A stretch of 64,000 nt of DNA from Termitomyces sp. T153 (taxonomy: Eukaryota; Basidiomycota; Agaricomycetes; Agaricales; Lyophyllaceae), in NCBI GenBank assembly GCA_018296165.2, contig JACKQL020000006.1:1488001-1552000 (forward strand). The letters run 5' to 3'. The position numbers and the translations under genes are program-made. A model generated the notes under the pieces. That model did no database searches, was not told the origin of the DNA, and saw only the letters and a list, made by a program, of their open reading frames with translations. Shown piece after piece: positions 1 to 11,811 of the stretch; position 1 is the stretch's first letter, and each line of letters starts with the position of its first letter.

Positions 1-1191
1 TTTAACTGATGAGTCTTCAATCCAACTAGGGCAACGCCCAGTCGCGGGCTACCCCAAGCTTTTCGCGCCAACTCAGCAGTAGCAAACTCTACCAATGCTT
101 TCGCCCCGGGGTGATCAATGCACAAAAACACTGGGTAGGCACCACAGGCTGATTTGCTCCATTTGTTGACCCAATCCTGCGTACGATGTGATTTGGGCAG
201 CTGTTCTATAACGAGAGTGCGAGCCGGATTTGGAATGTAGGGTTCCCCTTTAGATGATGCATCCGCATTCCCCTTCGTAGTATTTGGAGGGATCACGAAT
301 AAGCCATGCTTGCTCGAAGGGTCGTGGTCTGGCTTCATTCCAATGGTCTGCGTCGAAAGCGGGGCCGTTGGGGCAGCAAAGGCAGGTATTGAAGCAGGAG
401 GAGGAGCAGGAGGAGGCTCTGGTGCAGGTATTGGTTCGGAGAAGTGTACCTTATTGTGACCCGATGGTTGAGGATGATCGGACCTATGAGGGGAGGAGGA
501 ACCCCAGCCTTCAGCTCCTCGTCCATTGGACATGGGTACTGCAGCAGCCATAGCCATGGATGCGACCCACGAAGACGATGAGGAAGCAACAGGAATCTCG
601 CTGTTGTGTTGCCGTGCAACATAGTTTGCCATGTTGTACGTGGAATAGGGGCCGGAGACAGATAGAGGCTTGTCTAAGCCCATGCCAACTGTATCCCATA
701 TGTGGGGACCAGGAAGCTCATGTGAGGGATGATGCGCGTCATTGAGCCATATAGGAGGGTGGGGAGGCTGACCGCCACGTTCCTGTAACAAGCGTTCAAG
801 CTTCCTTCGCCGCTTCCTTGCTTTCTTACTCAGGACTTCTGTCATATGTGTTGCAGAATCCAGTCTCTGCTGACTTGTACTCGCAATTGGCCCGCTGTCA
901 TTCATACTTCTTTTCCGCTTTTGCAATGTTTTGTCTGTAGCGAGACAAAAGGTCTGAGCTGAAGGCTAAGAGGAAGATATATTCATGATTACCCTCAAAG
1001 CTTGGTTTTTGACGAGATCCTGTGCTTGCATTGGCAGATATCCCATTCGTCGGTACCTTGTCGCGTTGATTGGTCACAGAGAGTAATGAGTACTCGAAAC
1101 TTGCTTCGCCGACAAGTTCTTGCAGAACCTCGTCCTCAGAGTCATCAATAGCGATAGGGGAAAGTCTAGAGCCCGAACCAGTAATCTTCAT
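1..1191 (-). CDS. RRM-like protein, 3' end outside the window
   Basis: A minus-strand gene that runs off the left edge. Exon 1 is 1191-993, the intron 992-935 (58 nt, GT..AG, phase kept) and exon 2 934-1. The N-terminus holds an acidic stretch (SPIAIDDSEDEV). After the intron comes a basic, NLS-like KRKRS, then a KKARKRRRKLERLLQERGG segment, then Pro/Ser-rich linker (PAPEPPPAPPPASIPAF). The last ~85 visible residues read EPYIPNPARTLVIEQLPKSH followed by ...ALVEFATAELARKAWGSPRL, which has the layout of a single RRM fold (beta1 TLVIEQLP, beta3 ALVEFAT). I infer a nuclear RNA-binding protein. The start was chosen at the Met before KITGSGSRLS; an in-frame upstream Met lies at 1269. The target RNA is unknown. 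Confidence 0.7.
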
Positions 1192-1500
1192 CACAATAAA
1201 GTAGTGAGGTTCTGTATCCAACAGACGTAGAGCGTTCAAAAGCCCAAGTTGCGAACTTTGATGTGACAACCTGTACTGATGTGTCTGTGGGAAAGTCTTG
1301 AAAAAACAGGGTTCAATAAACCATCACAGCAGCATTCAACCGGTGCCAGATTCAAACGACAAATTGACTGGTGCAAAACAGCTCCATATCGTCTGGATAC
1401 ATCGAGAATTCCAAGAAATTAATAGGACTAGTGTAGGGGTATCATACAGATTGCGTAAGTAAAGTAATCATGGCCCCAATATTTATCTAATAAACTCTGA

Positions 1501-4455
1501 TTAACCACAGAATTCCAGACCAGGACAACCAATAGCGGTCCCATATTCTAAAGAAGAGTGATGATCAGTATTAAGGAATGCACATTAACAATTAAGGGAT
1601 GCTTACTGCTTCCATCCACGCCAATGATAGCGAGCAGCGCCTGGAACACACCGCCGAGACCTTCCCCAGCGACAAGACCAGCCTAAAAGAACACCTTTGA
1701 GCGTGACACAGAAATGTGACGGGATGGTGCTTACAGCAACAGCGAACATGTACATGTCGAAGCCAACAGGGTTAGACCTCCGCCAGAGGACGTTGAAGGT
1801 GCAACCGGCCACCATGGCAATTGAGTAGAAAACTTGAGGAACGACGAAGCCAAGTCCGATAGCGTTCCAGTTGGGGATGTAGCCATGGTACTTCTTGGGG
1901 ATCCAGTAGTGCTTAGCCACGACGGTTATTACGCTGGCGATACCGAGGGCAATAGCGGTATAGCCGGAGGAAGCAGGTACAGCTGGATAAAGGCATGGTC
2001 AGAGTTAACAATAAATACAATTATTGATAAATCCTTACGAAGTTTGGGTGATGAGACGGCGACGGCGACGGCGGCCCATGCAGCGACGGAGGGAGCGGCA
2101 TACTTACATATACCAGAGTCGGGAAGATACCTTGAGAAGAATATGAGTTCAACTAGAATAGGGGCCAATGTACAAGCTTACAAAATGCAGGGAGAAGCCT
2201 TACTGAACAGGATGAACAGACCAGTAATAAGGAAGATGGCAACAACTGCACCACAGAGTTGCGCAACAAACTGATTCCTGGGTTTCGCGCGGAGGAGATA
2301 ACCAGTCTTCAAATCGCCGGTCATATCACAGGCTTGTGCAGCGGATCCACCAGCAATTACACCCGCAGACAAATTAAGCATTTGAGAAGGGTGCATGGCA
2401 AGGTGAGCACCTTTCCCAATCCCTCCGAAAATAAGTTGAGAAGCCTTGGCGACGGTGGTGACGGGGTTCACGTCGGTTTGTCCGGCGGACTGGACACCGA
2501 TGAAAGAAAAGAAGAAGCCCAAGATAAGGGCAAGGAGAGCCTCGCCAACATTCATACTGAAAAGGGTCGCAAGAATAGCGCAGCACATGATGATACTAAG
2601 GAAGAGGCCGACGGTCCACCAGAGTGTGGGGACACGGTCCTCCATCGGAGTTTGATCTTCATCTTCGGGGTCAAGTTCCTGACGACGAAACCAGGACGCG
2701 GGTTTCAACGAGTCTTTCGACAAGGCTAGAAGGGTAGAGAGTTAGAACATCAATCGTGTATTGACGGGATAGGGACATACAAGTCACGAGGGGAAGTGCA
2801 GTGAGGATGATGTCGGAGAAAGAGTACAACAACATCACCATGACACCAGGCCACAGCAACCAATACCGGGGAGATGGATGAGCAACATAGAGCGAAGGGT
2901 CCTTGAACGAGAGAGCCTGATAAGACACCAAAGGATATTCATCGCTGATTTCAACACCGAAAGCAAGGCCATTCTTCACGAGAGAAGGGGCGACTAACAT
3001 TCCAAAGATAAACAGCGCGCCAAAGTATAGAGTGAGATACGTACTGATTCCCCATGCCAGGACGGAGCCGAGGACTTTGTTGGAATGAAAAATCAGTAGA
3101 TACTACGACGTAGAAACACCACTCACAGAAACTCCAAGACGCATTATTTCCAGACAACATACCAGCACCGAAAAAAGCCGGTGTAACTAGAAAAACAGCT
3201 CTGAGTGCAAGAATAAAACGTCAATAAGCGTGCCCATACATTCAATGTACCAGCCATAGTTTTCAAGAGAAATGATGCTAGTGAACCCCAGCCGGTACAA
3301 TGTCCAGCCGATGTGCCAATCGAAGATCTAGACTAGTCAGAACGAGTCCATTACTGGATGGGAATATATATGAACTTACTATAGCAGGAGCATAATTGGT
3401 AATGACCTTGTACACAAAAGTAGTAACAAAAGTATACAAAAGGCAGAGTGACTTCTTCCTAGCAACAATAGCTCCGACATTACTGTGCAAGGAACGGATA
3501 GTATATGCCTATTCAGCACTAGTCAGCACCGTCAATTATCGCAACAAGGAAACTGACCGTAGCCGCGGGCGTCGGGAATATAAGCTTCTGATGGACAATG
3601 TAATATCTACGTAACGGAATAACGAAGAAGACACCAAAGAATCCGGCGCTGGCAGCAAGTGCAATCAATTTCCCGACATCCTGTTGGGGAAACTCGGATA
3701 GAAGGCCAAGTCGATACATTGCCGGGATAGCGCTGACGAACAGAATACCCAGACCGCCAGATGCTGAAATAGAAGAAGATATGATCATACAATAATGAAG
3801 CAAGCCAAGATAGCAAACCTGTTGCAGCACTGGAAGAGGGATAAGGAACGATGGATATGACAAGTATTGAACTGTCAAACTAACCTTTGCACGGTGCAAT
3901 TTTCCTTTGGGCCGAAAGGCCCTCCCATTAACTTCCCCAGAAGACCTGACTCAGGAATCATCCTTGAAAGGGGCTTAAGGATGGCAAAACCGAAGATGGC
4001 TCCAAACAACTGGGGACCAAAGGTGAACCCAGTCTTCAAACCAAGGTAAATGTTGGAGGCGCCGACTGGGTAATTGAAGTCAAGAATAAGTTCAAATAAT
4101 CCCTTGGCGAACACAGCATGAAAGCAAACTCACCAATAGCGCCTAGTACACATCCCACAAATACGGCCCTAACATTGAGTCAATAGGAAAGTGGAGAACC
4201 ATATAGAAGGGTTTGACAGACCTGACCGTGAGCTGGTGGGTTTCCACCATCTCATTGGGATCGACAGGAAATGGGCGCGAACTAGAATGACGATTATACT
4301 TAAGAGCTGTGACACGTGGAATGGTAAACCAGATCGACCAACATATCTGTTTCCTCGAAGGTGGAGGCCTCCATCACCTCTTCCACAGCCGAAATTTTTT
4401 CGTTGGTTGGAGATGAGCCCGTCTGGCGATGGATAGGCGCGACCTCTGCAGACAT
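1501..4455 (-). CDS. OPT-superfamily (YSL-like) oligopeptide/metal-chelate transporter
   Basis: A multi-exon minus-strand gene from ATG at 4455 (MSAEVAPIHRQTG) to TAA at 1501-1503 (..GCPGLEFCG). Recognisable exons carry, in order, an acidic cytosolic N-terminus, GASNIYLGLKTGFTFGPQLF, a GLLSEFPQQDVGKLIALAAS/AGFFGVFFVIPLRRYYI block, a FPTPAAT motif, MLVAPSLVKNGLAFGVEISD, a soluble loop LDPEDEDQTPMEDRVP, then NVGEALLALILGFFFSFIGV, TDVNPVTTVAKASQLIFGG and GDLKTGYLLRAKPRNQF. These are signature segments of the OPT family (PF03169), YSL branch, with about 14-16 hydrophobic spans. The family imports oligopeptides or metal-nicotianamine/siderophore-like chelates across plasma membrane or vacuole; the substrate here is not predictable. 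At least ten short introns interrupt it. No lesions seen. Confidence 0.9.
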
Positions 4456-4478
4456 GCTTGAACTCGCTTTAGGCTTGC

Positions 4479-4504
4479 ACCGTTACGGCGCGTTACGGTT
4501 AGGG
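4479..4504. promoter_or_regulatory. clustered CGTTACGG repeats upstream of the transporter start
   Basis: Just upstream of the OPT transporter start codon the octamer CGTTACGG occurs twice within 26 bp, directly after GCACCGTTACGG-like sequence. Closely spaced short direct repeats in a promoter can be binding sites for a regulator. No factor is recognised and this is only a positional inference. Confidence 0.25.
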
Positions 4505-6159
4505 AAGGGCTCGGGTGGGAGTTGCAAGGGAGGACGTTAAGAAATCGCGGTTTGAACCTTTTTGTACATTGAAGTAGTCCGGGTGCGGGTTAATGGAAGA
4601 TCCGTCACGGACTCATGCTTTCGTTGATCCAATAAGAAGTGCGCTTAATTTTCTAACCGATCCCGATTTACCATGTGGGTAGGAACGTCGTCACCTTATT
4701 CATCTCCAGTTGGTTGCTGCCCATGAGGACATCCAGCCTCTGCTATCTGCTATCATGTCCGACAAGTGAGGAATGTCTGAGACATTTTCATAAGCTGGGA
4801 ACTCACCTAAATCAAACCGGAACGATAAGGGGAAGATAAATCAACTTCATCGTAGAATGTATCCATAGCATTGAGAAGATCGACAGACGATCGCGAGATA
4901 TCCCTACAGAGTTGATTTGTGGCTGGCGCACGAAAATCCTTGAAAATCAACACCGTCGTGACGAAATAATGTTCAACCGCTCGGCCATCAAATTCGTGTC
5001 AAAACATGCACAACTGCATGTAACGTCATTTTACCCTTCTTATCATCACAATCGTGTATAATAACAGTTTCTTATTCATACCCTTACTAGGTCTACCGAG
5101 GCGTATCATTACCGATTCGTCCTTAGCTATTATTTAGCGGAGGTAGATGTCTGAATTGTAACGTTGTAACAATTGTGCCCGTCCTCAAGATGAAAAAATG
5201 CCCTATGCAAGTTTGTACTCAGACAAAGACGCGCCCTGGTGTGCTTGCATCTGACAGGCAATAAGCGTATGTGGCAAGTAGCGCTGACAGCAGTGCTTTC
5301 CGAGCTATACGGAATCTTTTAAGGGGATTGTACCTCCACTGTCCATACCGTCCGTACAACCAACACAGTAACACTGGCCAGCTCTATCGATCACTACAAC
5401 GACAAGTTACGTGGGGTGTCGTGACTTCGAATCCTGTTCATTCGCGAATTGCTCGCCGGTATATCGATGTTTTTCCCGTCCGTTCAGAATTTTCCGTATG
5501 TGCTTGTGGCGTGCAGTCCTGATGAACGCGTGCCTTAAGTACGTGATGAAGTGTAAGGCACATAGACATCCGGGTTGTAAAGGAACAACCATATGGGCGT
5601 CTGCGTCGTCCGAGATATCCGAAAATACTCCGATTGTCGGTGAAAACATCTGATCCCTCCCAAAGCCTCATAGACGAAGCTAATTCCAACGATTGAAAAA
5701 TGTCATGCGACTCTGATCTATTGACAAGGATATTGCGACCTTGAAGAATGAAATCTTGTCACGACCTCCACAGCCTCTATTCTATCCCCGTGCCAGCAAT
5801 GCTCAATTCATGCCACATGCAGTCCCACATGTCAGACCACCTCGAGTGGCTGAAGATAGTATGTGACGAAACTGTTGGTAGTTACATCTTTCAGTCAATA
5901 GCTCGCGGTCTATGGCGAGCTGTCAAGTTGATCCACGGCTCTCGTTTGAGTGACAAAATCATGCAGATGTCAGGCCTCCCATGAAGCCTATCAGTGTTCG
6001 AACTATCCTTCGGCTCTTCTGAGACATCACAGTCGTCGACCATTCTTTTGAGCATTCTCGCGATGTATAGCAACACGGCGCGCCTGAGAGTAACCCTTCC
6101 AGCTCGCCATGAATTGAACTGGGCGTCAGAAACTAAGATAACAAAGCTCGCACACAGCG
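4505..6159. other. intergenic region, no gene recognised
   Basis: About 1.65 kb with normal CpG content. Several overlapping open frames of 60-83 codons exist on both strands near 5271-6076, but none shows a domain, a splice pattern that extends it, or codon bias. The stretch immediately right of 5890 may hold an extra 3' exon or 3' UTR of the membrane-protein gene that ends near 6160. No RNA gene or repeat seen. Confidence 0.5.
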
Positions 6160-6939
6160 CTAAGTCACATTATCTGTATTTACACTTTGACTCACAATTG
6201 GTACATTGGTAACTCCAAACTCGTATCCCCACGTATCCAGGCTACGCGGCATAGCAATCATCACAACAACGTCGACCCCTACTTCTGGGTCGTGTGTGGC
6301 ATCCTGTATGGCTAAATGTGAAGGTGAAGGGCCCATGTCACCGTCTGTATGTTTCGATGTGCTAAGGCTGGAGAGCCAGGATGATATTGTTGATGTAGAG
6401 ATTCGTCGTACTATATTTTCTTCTTCGCCAACTCCTTCATCTACTTTCTCTTCATGTTCTACACGTGTGATAGTTGCCGAAAGGGGCTTGAAAATGGACA
6501 TTTTGAACAGTTATACATGTATCCCTGAGAGTTCGAAAATTCTTAGCGCACGCACCATAATGTCTCCCCACCCAATATGGCTGTCAACGCCGGCGCGCTT
6601 AGCCTTTTCATTCGTGACTGGATCTTCAAACCACCGCTCCATCCATACAGGTTTGATTTTTTTCGTCTCCTCACACATTCTGCGCTGATGGTATCCATAC
6701 ACCCATGGATCCCCTGCCCCTATCCCACTTTCTATCGTTGCAGCATGCCTGCGCGCCCGCATCCGGTGGCGTGAAACAAACCCTGCCACGACGAATAACA
6801 TGAGGAGTACAGCGAATGTGACGAGGAATCCAAAGAAATAGCTTGCACTCCGGCTGGTGCCGTCATTGCCACCGCTGCCGGAAGTGCTAATAGACGGAAG
6901 CTGCGACAACGTGAACGTTGTTGAGGTCCCACTGGACAT
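6160..6939 (-). CDS. single-pass membrane protein, basidiomycete-type hypothetical
   Basis: Two exons: 6939-6556 and 6486-6160, joined across a 69-nt GT..AG intron (6555-6487) in phase 0. The N-terminus is Ser/Thr/Gly-rich and probably extracellular. One strong transmembrane helix follows (residues ~33-55, YFFGFLVTFAVLLMLFVVAG), then a basic stop-transfer cluster (SRHRMRARRH). The cytosolic tail contains KPVWMERWFEDP and, across the splice, WGDIMPLSA, then a Ser/Thr/Glu-rich linker and VVMIAMPRS..GYEFGVTNVP. This layout (P-x-W..., W-x-DI-x-PLSA, late V-MP motif) recurs in uncharacterised agaricomycete membrane proteins as I remember them; function is unknown. The open frame continues upstream of the chosen Met, and a further 3' exon is possible because GTGAGT follows NVPI. 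Confidence 0.65.
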
Positions 6940-7840
6940 GGGTGGCGTTGTAGTTGGGACGAATGTAACGTAATTGGGACGAAATAACGTTTCAAAGTCA
7001 AACGTTGTCGTCTTTAAGTATCGGAATCGTAGTGGCGCGTGGTTTGAATGTATGTCATCAACGCCCCCTAATATTGCTGCGATCGATCTTTATACATTAT
7101 TAATCAATTGCCCTCACCATTGTGGTACCCAAAGTACAAGTGTTCCGTTCCGCTCTGCCGTGATGAAACAGAGCAAACTATATAAATGCTTCGTGCTTTG
7201 TCTCATTATGTGGAACCACAAGTGACATTTGGTTACAATGGCAACGTGCTCACACACAGAAAACGAAATCGTCTCCACCGCTCGAAGCGGAACTCCATCC
7301 TGATTCTAAATATAAAGGGCACAGGCGAAGTTGGACTGGCATCAAGTACTTGGACGCCACTAATAGGTATCTTCATAACTAATCATATCCAGAATGATGT
7401 GTTAGGTACTTACACATCGCGATACTTCATTCTTTTTTCTGTGTTTGTGCTGCCCAGCCTGAAGCAGTTTTCTTCGGCAAATATTAAACTAATGGTGTAA
7501 AGAACCCTTGATGACATAAGAATCGAGGACCTGATCATTGGATACACATAGATACAGTCAGTAACCAGTGATGAAGCACATGAGGAACAACAAGGGGCCT
7601 TATTTATATATCGCACATATCTCTTGCGAAGTCAACAAGGGGCTAGTCTCGTACCAAGAACATCCACGTGCAATTTTGGGAGGGGGCTTATGTGAACCTA
7701 TCAAGAGGCCTTATTTTCATTGATCAAGCATAGATATAACTGCAATCTGCGATAGAAATCTAAGCGGCGAATATGTAGAAAAGGCCGAAGCCGCGAAAAA
7801 AAGACACATCACTTGCCCGTCGTACTGTCATACTGACGAC
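6940..7840. other. intergenic region
   Basis: About 0.9 kb between two minus-strand genes. It contains the 5' flank of the membrane-protein gene and the 3' flank of the splicing-factor gene. Short open frames (7186-7500, 7410-7616) lack recognisable content. Nothing else seen. Confidence 0.5.
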
Positions 7841-9590
7841 TTAATTGCTGCCCTTGCGCGATTTCATGACCTTGTTTCTCAATGCCTTCTCCTTCAGCTC
7901 GTTTTCCCTTTTCTCTAGTTCGGCACGATGGTCCGCGTCCTGAATCAAAACGATGGCACAATTAGTGCGTATTCAGCAATTTATGAAAAGTAACAAACGT
8001 CGCGTGGCTCTTCTTCCCACTTGCTCCTGCGTTCCCCCTGTCCCTTGATCTTTAGCTCTCCTTGTCTGAAGCCACTTCCACCTTCACCACGATCCACATC
8101 CATTCTATCTCGTAGAGTTTTCCTCTCACGAGGGGGAGGCGAACGACTAACACTGCTTCTCGTCCTGCTTCCACTCTCACTCCGTCCACGTCCTTGCCTT
8201 CTCCTATCGACAGGAGCCGGACTCCTCCTCCTCGGCGGAGCTGGTGACGGGGATCTCCTACTTGACGAGCTCCGACGTCGACGACGCGGCGGACTGACAG
8301 TGCGCCTTCTCGTGTGGCTGACACTACGCCTACGACGGGGAGGTGGAGAACGTGAGCGCGAGCGTGATCGGCTGAAGGACTGGGGACTCGGCGATCGCAC
8401 ACTGGGTGAGAGTCGTCTTCGCCGGGCTGGAGGACTGTTGCTATCACGTTTGTAGCGCCTCTCACCTCGGTTGCGGTCACGAGATGGAGGAGTGTATGAC
8501 GGAGAGCGCGGACGCCGGCGAGACGCAGGAGGCGGGGACCGCGAGGGCGTACGAGAGATGGGCGATCTACGCCTAAGCGGAGGTGGAGAACGGGAGCTGC
8601 GGATATCCCTGTCCTTGTCGCGGGAAGGCGAACGACGACGAGAACGAGAATGCGGTGGTGGGGATCGGTATCGATTGCGCATATCGAGCGAGCGTGAGCT
8701 CTCAATAGAGCGAGAACGACGACGGGGGAGGGGAGTGCGTGAGCGACGTCTTTGGGGTCCCTACAAAGTTGATCAGTTTAAATTAAACGACTTGAAGTAT
8801 GGTTCTTACTCCACCAGGAGGACCGCCACGAGCACCCCAACCGCTGTCTCGCGGTCTTCCTCCCCTATCATCGTCGAACCCTCCACGGCCTCTCCCACGC
8901 CCCCTTCCTCGTCCTCTGAAGCCTCCTCGTCCACCTCGTTCGCCATCTCGAATCTCATCCAGTCTGTGTCGACGGTCACTTTCGTCAATAGCACGGGTAC
9001 CGTTCTCCCTATTCCGGCGCATTTCTGCCTTCTTCTCCTCTACGAAAGTACGTGGCACGCCGGCCACGTCATCCTGTGCTTCGAGAAGCAGCTTCCAAAG
9101 CGCAGTCATGAACACGGGCGTGTCTTTGGTGAGAAAGCCTGTAAGGTTAATTTGCATCTTTTTGGGGTCCGGAGTCTATTTTTTAGTGTGGAATCTAGTA
9201 AAGAGGGTATACCATAAGGAAGAGCCATACGTACCGGCTGCGACTCATCTTCTAAGAGCCCCATTGCGTACTCTACAACGACTTCGTCTTCGAACCCAAC
9301 GAGTTCGACAATTTTTTTCGCAATCCAAGGTCTAATGACGGCAATGTTGACTTTTCGCATGTCGACCTTGACAACGAGTCAGTGTCGACATATGGGTCAA
9401 GCAAGACAAAGTATACTTTTTTCTCAAATTCAGGAGGGAACTTCATAGTTTTGAGAAGCTTGAGCTCCTTGTCAGAGAATCGCCTGTCCTGGTCGGCTGA
9501 AGTGCCTTTGAAGAAGCCTGCGATGCAAAAGCTCGTTAAGAGGTCAAAACACTTCGCAACAGCGTTTGATAGCTCACCAGTGTCCGCCAT
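7841..9590 (-). CDS. SRRM1-like splicing factor (PWI domain plus RS repeats)
   Basis: Six exons that join in phase: 9590-9578, 9517-9417, 9366-9235, 9175-8810, 8760-7999, 7939-7841, giving 490 residues. The start MADTGFFKGTSADQDRRFSD and then MKFPPEFEKKVDMRKVNIAVI, WIAKKIVELVGFEDEVVVEY and MQINLTGFLTKDTPVFM form a complete PWI domain (residues ~10-120), the RNA/DNA-binding fold of SRRM1/SRm160. It is followed by an RNA-binding-like RGG segment (GGFRGRGRGRGRGRGGF) and ~230 residues of RS/RSP/RRRSPSP repeats, ending in a short charged helix (AELEKRENELKEKALRNKV). In the family the protein is a nuclear splicing coactivator that bridges SR proteins and exon-bound factors. Last intron uses a GTTTGT donor. 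No lesions; intact. Confidence 0.93.
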
Positions 9591-10209
9591 GCTCGAGAAT
9601 GAGGGGAAAGAAGAGAGAGACGATTGAACTTCAATGGACAAGGACGAGCCGTGGAAGAAAGTCCGTGGGAATGATTACTAGTCTGTCATCAGGGCCTACT
9701 GCACCCAATGCTGCTATGAATACATTAATATGCGCATGGCGAAAGGCTCCATTGAGAGAAGTATGCCGTTTTGCAAAATTATGGAATAGAATAAGTTCTA
9801 TCACTATTCCCTCAAGCTTCCATCCTCGCCATGCCATGTGGGATTTCTCCATGCTGCTGATTTTCAACATGTTCAACGGATATCTCGCAGACCAACATTC
9901 TGTGAATTTCAATTCCAATACTTGGGACTGTATTCCAATTGAGTTATAACAGAGGAGACTTCTAATGCAACGAGCCATCTAAAGCAAAGTGCCCATCGAC
10001 GATCTTGAAGACATCAAGATTGACTAGATACGTATATAGTTCACTGCTGTATTCCGGGTCAGTTTACGATGTAGTGGATCTCAGTAGTATCCAAAAATCT
10101 TGAGAGTGTAATCAGCGAACGATGACATATTACGCTCATTTCTCGGATGACAGCTATTGTCAAATTATTCTGAAGGATCTATATTCAGATATGGTTGCCT
10201 GTTTACACG
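9591..10209. other. intergenic region
   Basis: About 0.6 kb upstream of the splicing-factor gene and downstream of the dehydratase pseudogene. It presumably holds the splicing-factor promoter. Open frames at 9566-9949 and 9631-9978 show no recognisable protein features. Confidence 0.45.
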
Positions 10210-11400
10210 CTGTGGGCAGTGCGGAGCAAGGGCTACGTCATACGTCTCAGTCAATGTGCCAATGCGATGAAGCTCGCTTATGGCACCGCAATGAGCTACC
10301 TATTCATCGTTGGGGTGTTAATTAGAAATCTGATCAGTTTTGCTGCTTAAAACTTACATCAGGCCCTGCGATGTCAATCGCACCCTTCTCGAGATACAGC
10401 CGGAAATCAAAGCGTGTGTACAGACGTTCTCCAAGAGCAATAGGTATCGAAACGGTCCTCGCGAGATCGGCGATTGCCTCGGGTTGAGTTGGTAGCAAGG
10501 ACTGTAGACGGATTTAGTATGGGCACGGGGATGACAGGACAATTGAAAGTTTCTGACCTTCAATGAACAAAGGTCGATGAGGCTCGAGGAGCCTCGCAAG
10601 CTGTTTCGCCATCCCTTTGTCCAATCTTTCATGGAAGTCAACACCTACGTCTATCACTAACGATCGCACACTCTTGACACAGATACCAGTAACGTCCAAC
10701 ATCGAGGGATTATCGATCCACGCAATCGCAGCTGATTGACTTCTGTCAATATTCGTTCGAAAATGGAAGGATAGAACGAGGTACATATGGCGTTTATGTT
10801 CACTGTTGTGAAGCTTTGGTTATTACGATGCAGGGCAGCATTGTATGTATCATCAGACTGATCTCCGATCTACCCGTAGACTTTTACATGGTCACGGACT
10901 TTACCACCGAGGAGCTGTCAAGTTGGAACACCAAGTTTCTTGCCTTTGATATCCCAGAGTACGATACAACGCGTTCTACCATCCTTTCCGTCAGCTCCTT
11001 TATCAAAATATAATCGAGGTGCTCACCATGAGAACGGGGCCACCGCGATAGAATCACGGTAAGCAGTTTGCCTGACGTCTTGGTTTACAAGCATTGGCGC
11101 CAAAAAATCGAGGTCCTTGAAAGCACCTCCTAAGGCTTCAGTGATGTTCCTTCACCCGATCCTGGCAGAGATTTCGAGGGACAAAGACACACCGTGGTGG
11201 GACTCGAAATACCTGTGATATGTCTGCATATATGTGGGTCAATAGAAAGAAAATAGTGCATACCTCGGGTTTCGAGATGAAACTTGGTGCCATTAGGCCC
11301 GTAAGATGATCTCACAAATCGATCAAACAAGACGCCTAGCAGGTAGGAAACATACGACAAAAGTTCCCGGGCCGTGTATTGTGCCAATGAAATCGAGCTT
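10210..11400 (-). pseudogene. decayed enolase-superfamily dehydratase (D-galactonate dehydratase-like)
   Basis: Pieces in all three minus frames align by memory with the mandelate racemase/D-galactonate dehydratase family, in the right order: a degenerate N-terminal segment near 11400-11030 (ITEALGGAFKDLDF), VLWDIKGKKLGVPT-stop-QLLGGKVRDHVKVYG-stop-IGDQ (11000-10860), VGVDFHERLDKGMAKQLARL and EPHRPLFIE (~10660-10550), PTQPEAIADLARTVSIPIAL then GERLYTRFDFRLYLEKGAID (10500-10370), and after a normal intron VAHCGAISELHRIGTL with ETYDVALAPHCP (~10320-10210). The two quoted stops, TGA at 10918-10920 and TAG at 10870-10872, sit where family members have Trp. Frameshifts separate other blocks and the last ~60 residues are missing. 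It cannot encode a working enzyme. Confidence 0.75.
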
Positions 11401-11811
11401 TGCATCCGGACTGATCAGATTGTTTTCAAGTTCCAGGACAGTCGTGACGATCATCATGTTCACAGTAAGACGAATAAATTGTTTTCTGCTCTTTGGTGAC
11501 CTTTGAAATTAATCTTTATGATATTTAAGCCAACAAACCGATCTAGGCTCTGACAGTAGACACGCACTTACGCACTTGAAGGAGAGTTGAAGCTTTCAAG
11601 AACTCATGGCTGAGATAAGATAAGATTTTGAATTATTTGGATCGCAAGCCGACAGCTTCGGAAGCAGACACCCACGTTTCAAACAACCACAACACGGCCA
11701 CCGCTGAGCGCGTCCGACGCCTCCACTAAACTCCCTAACACAAGCGCATCTGCTAGCCACATATAATCTCTTTCGCCTGTAGAGTTCCTCTATTATCGTC
11801 AAGACTTTAAT

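Noticed and set aside
5271..6076. Group of overlapping 60-83 codon frames on both strands
   Set aside because: No frame dominates and none can be extended by splicing into a recognisable protein.
8021..9335. Long plus-strand open frames (144, 248 and 178 codons) opposite the splicing factor gene
   Set aside because: They are antisense shadows of the RS- and RGG-rich codons; the minus strand splices in phase to a full PWI/RS protein.
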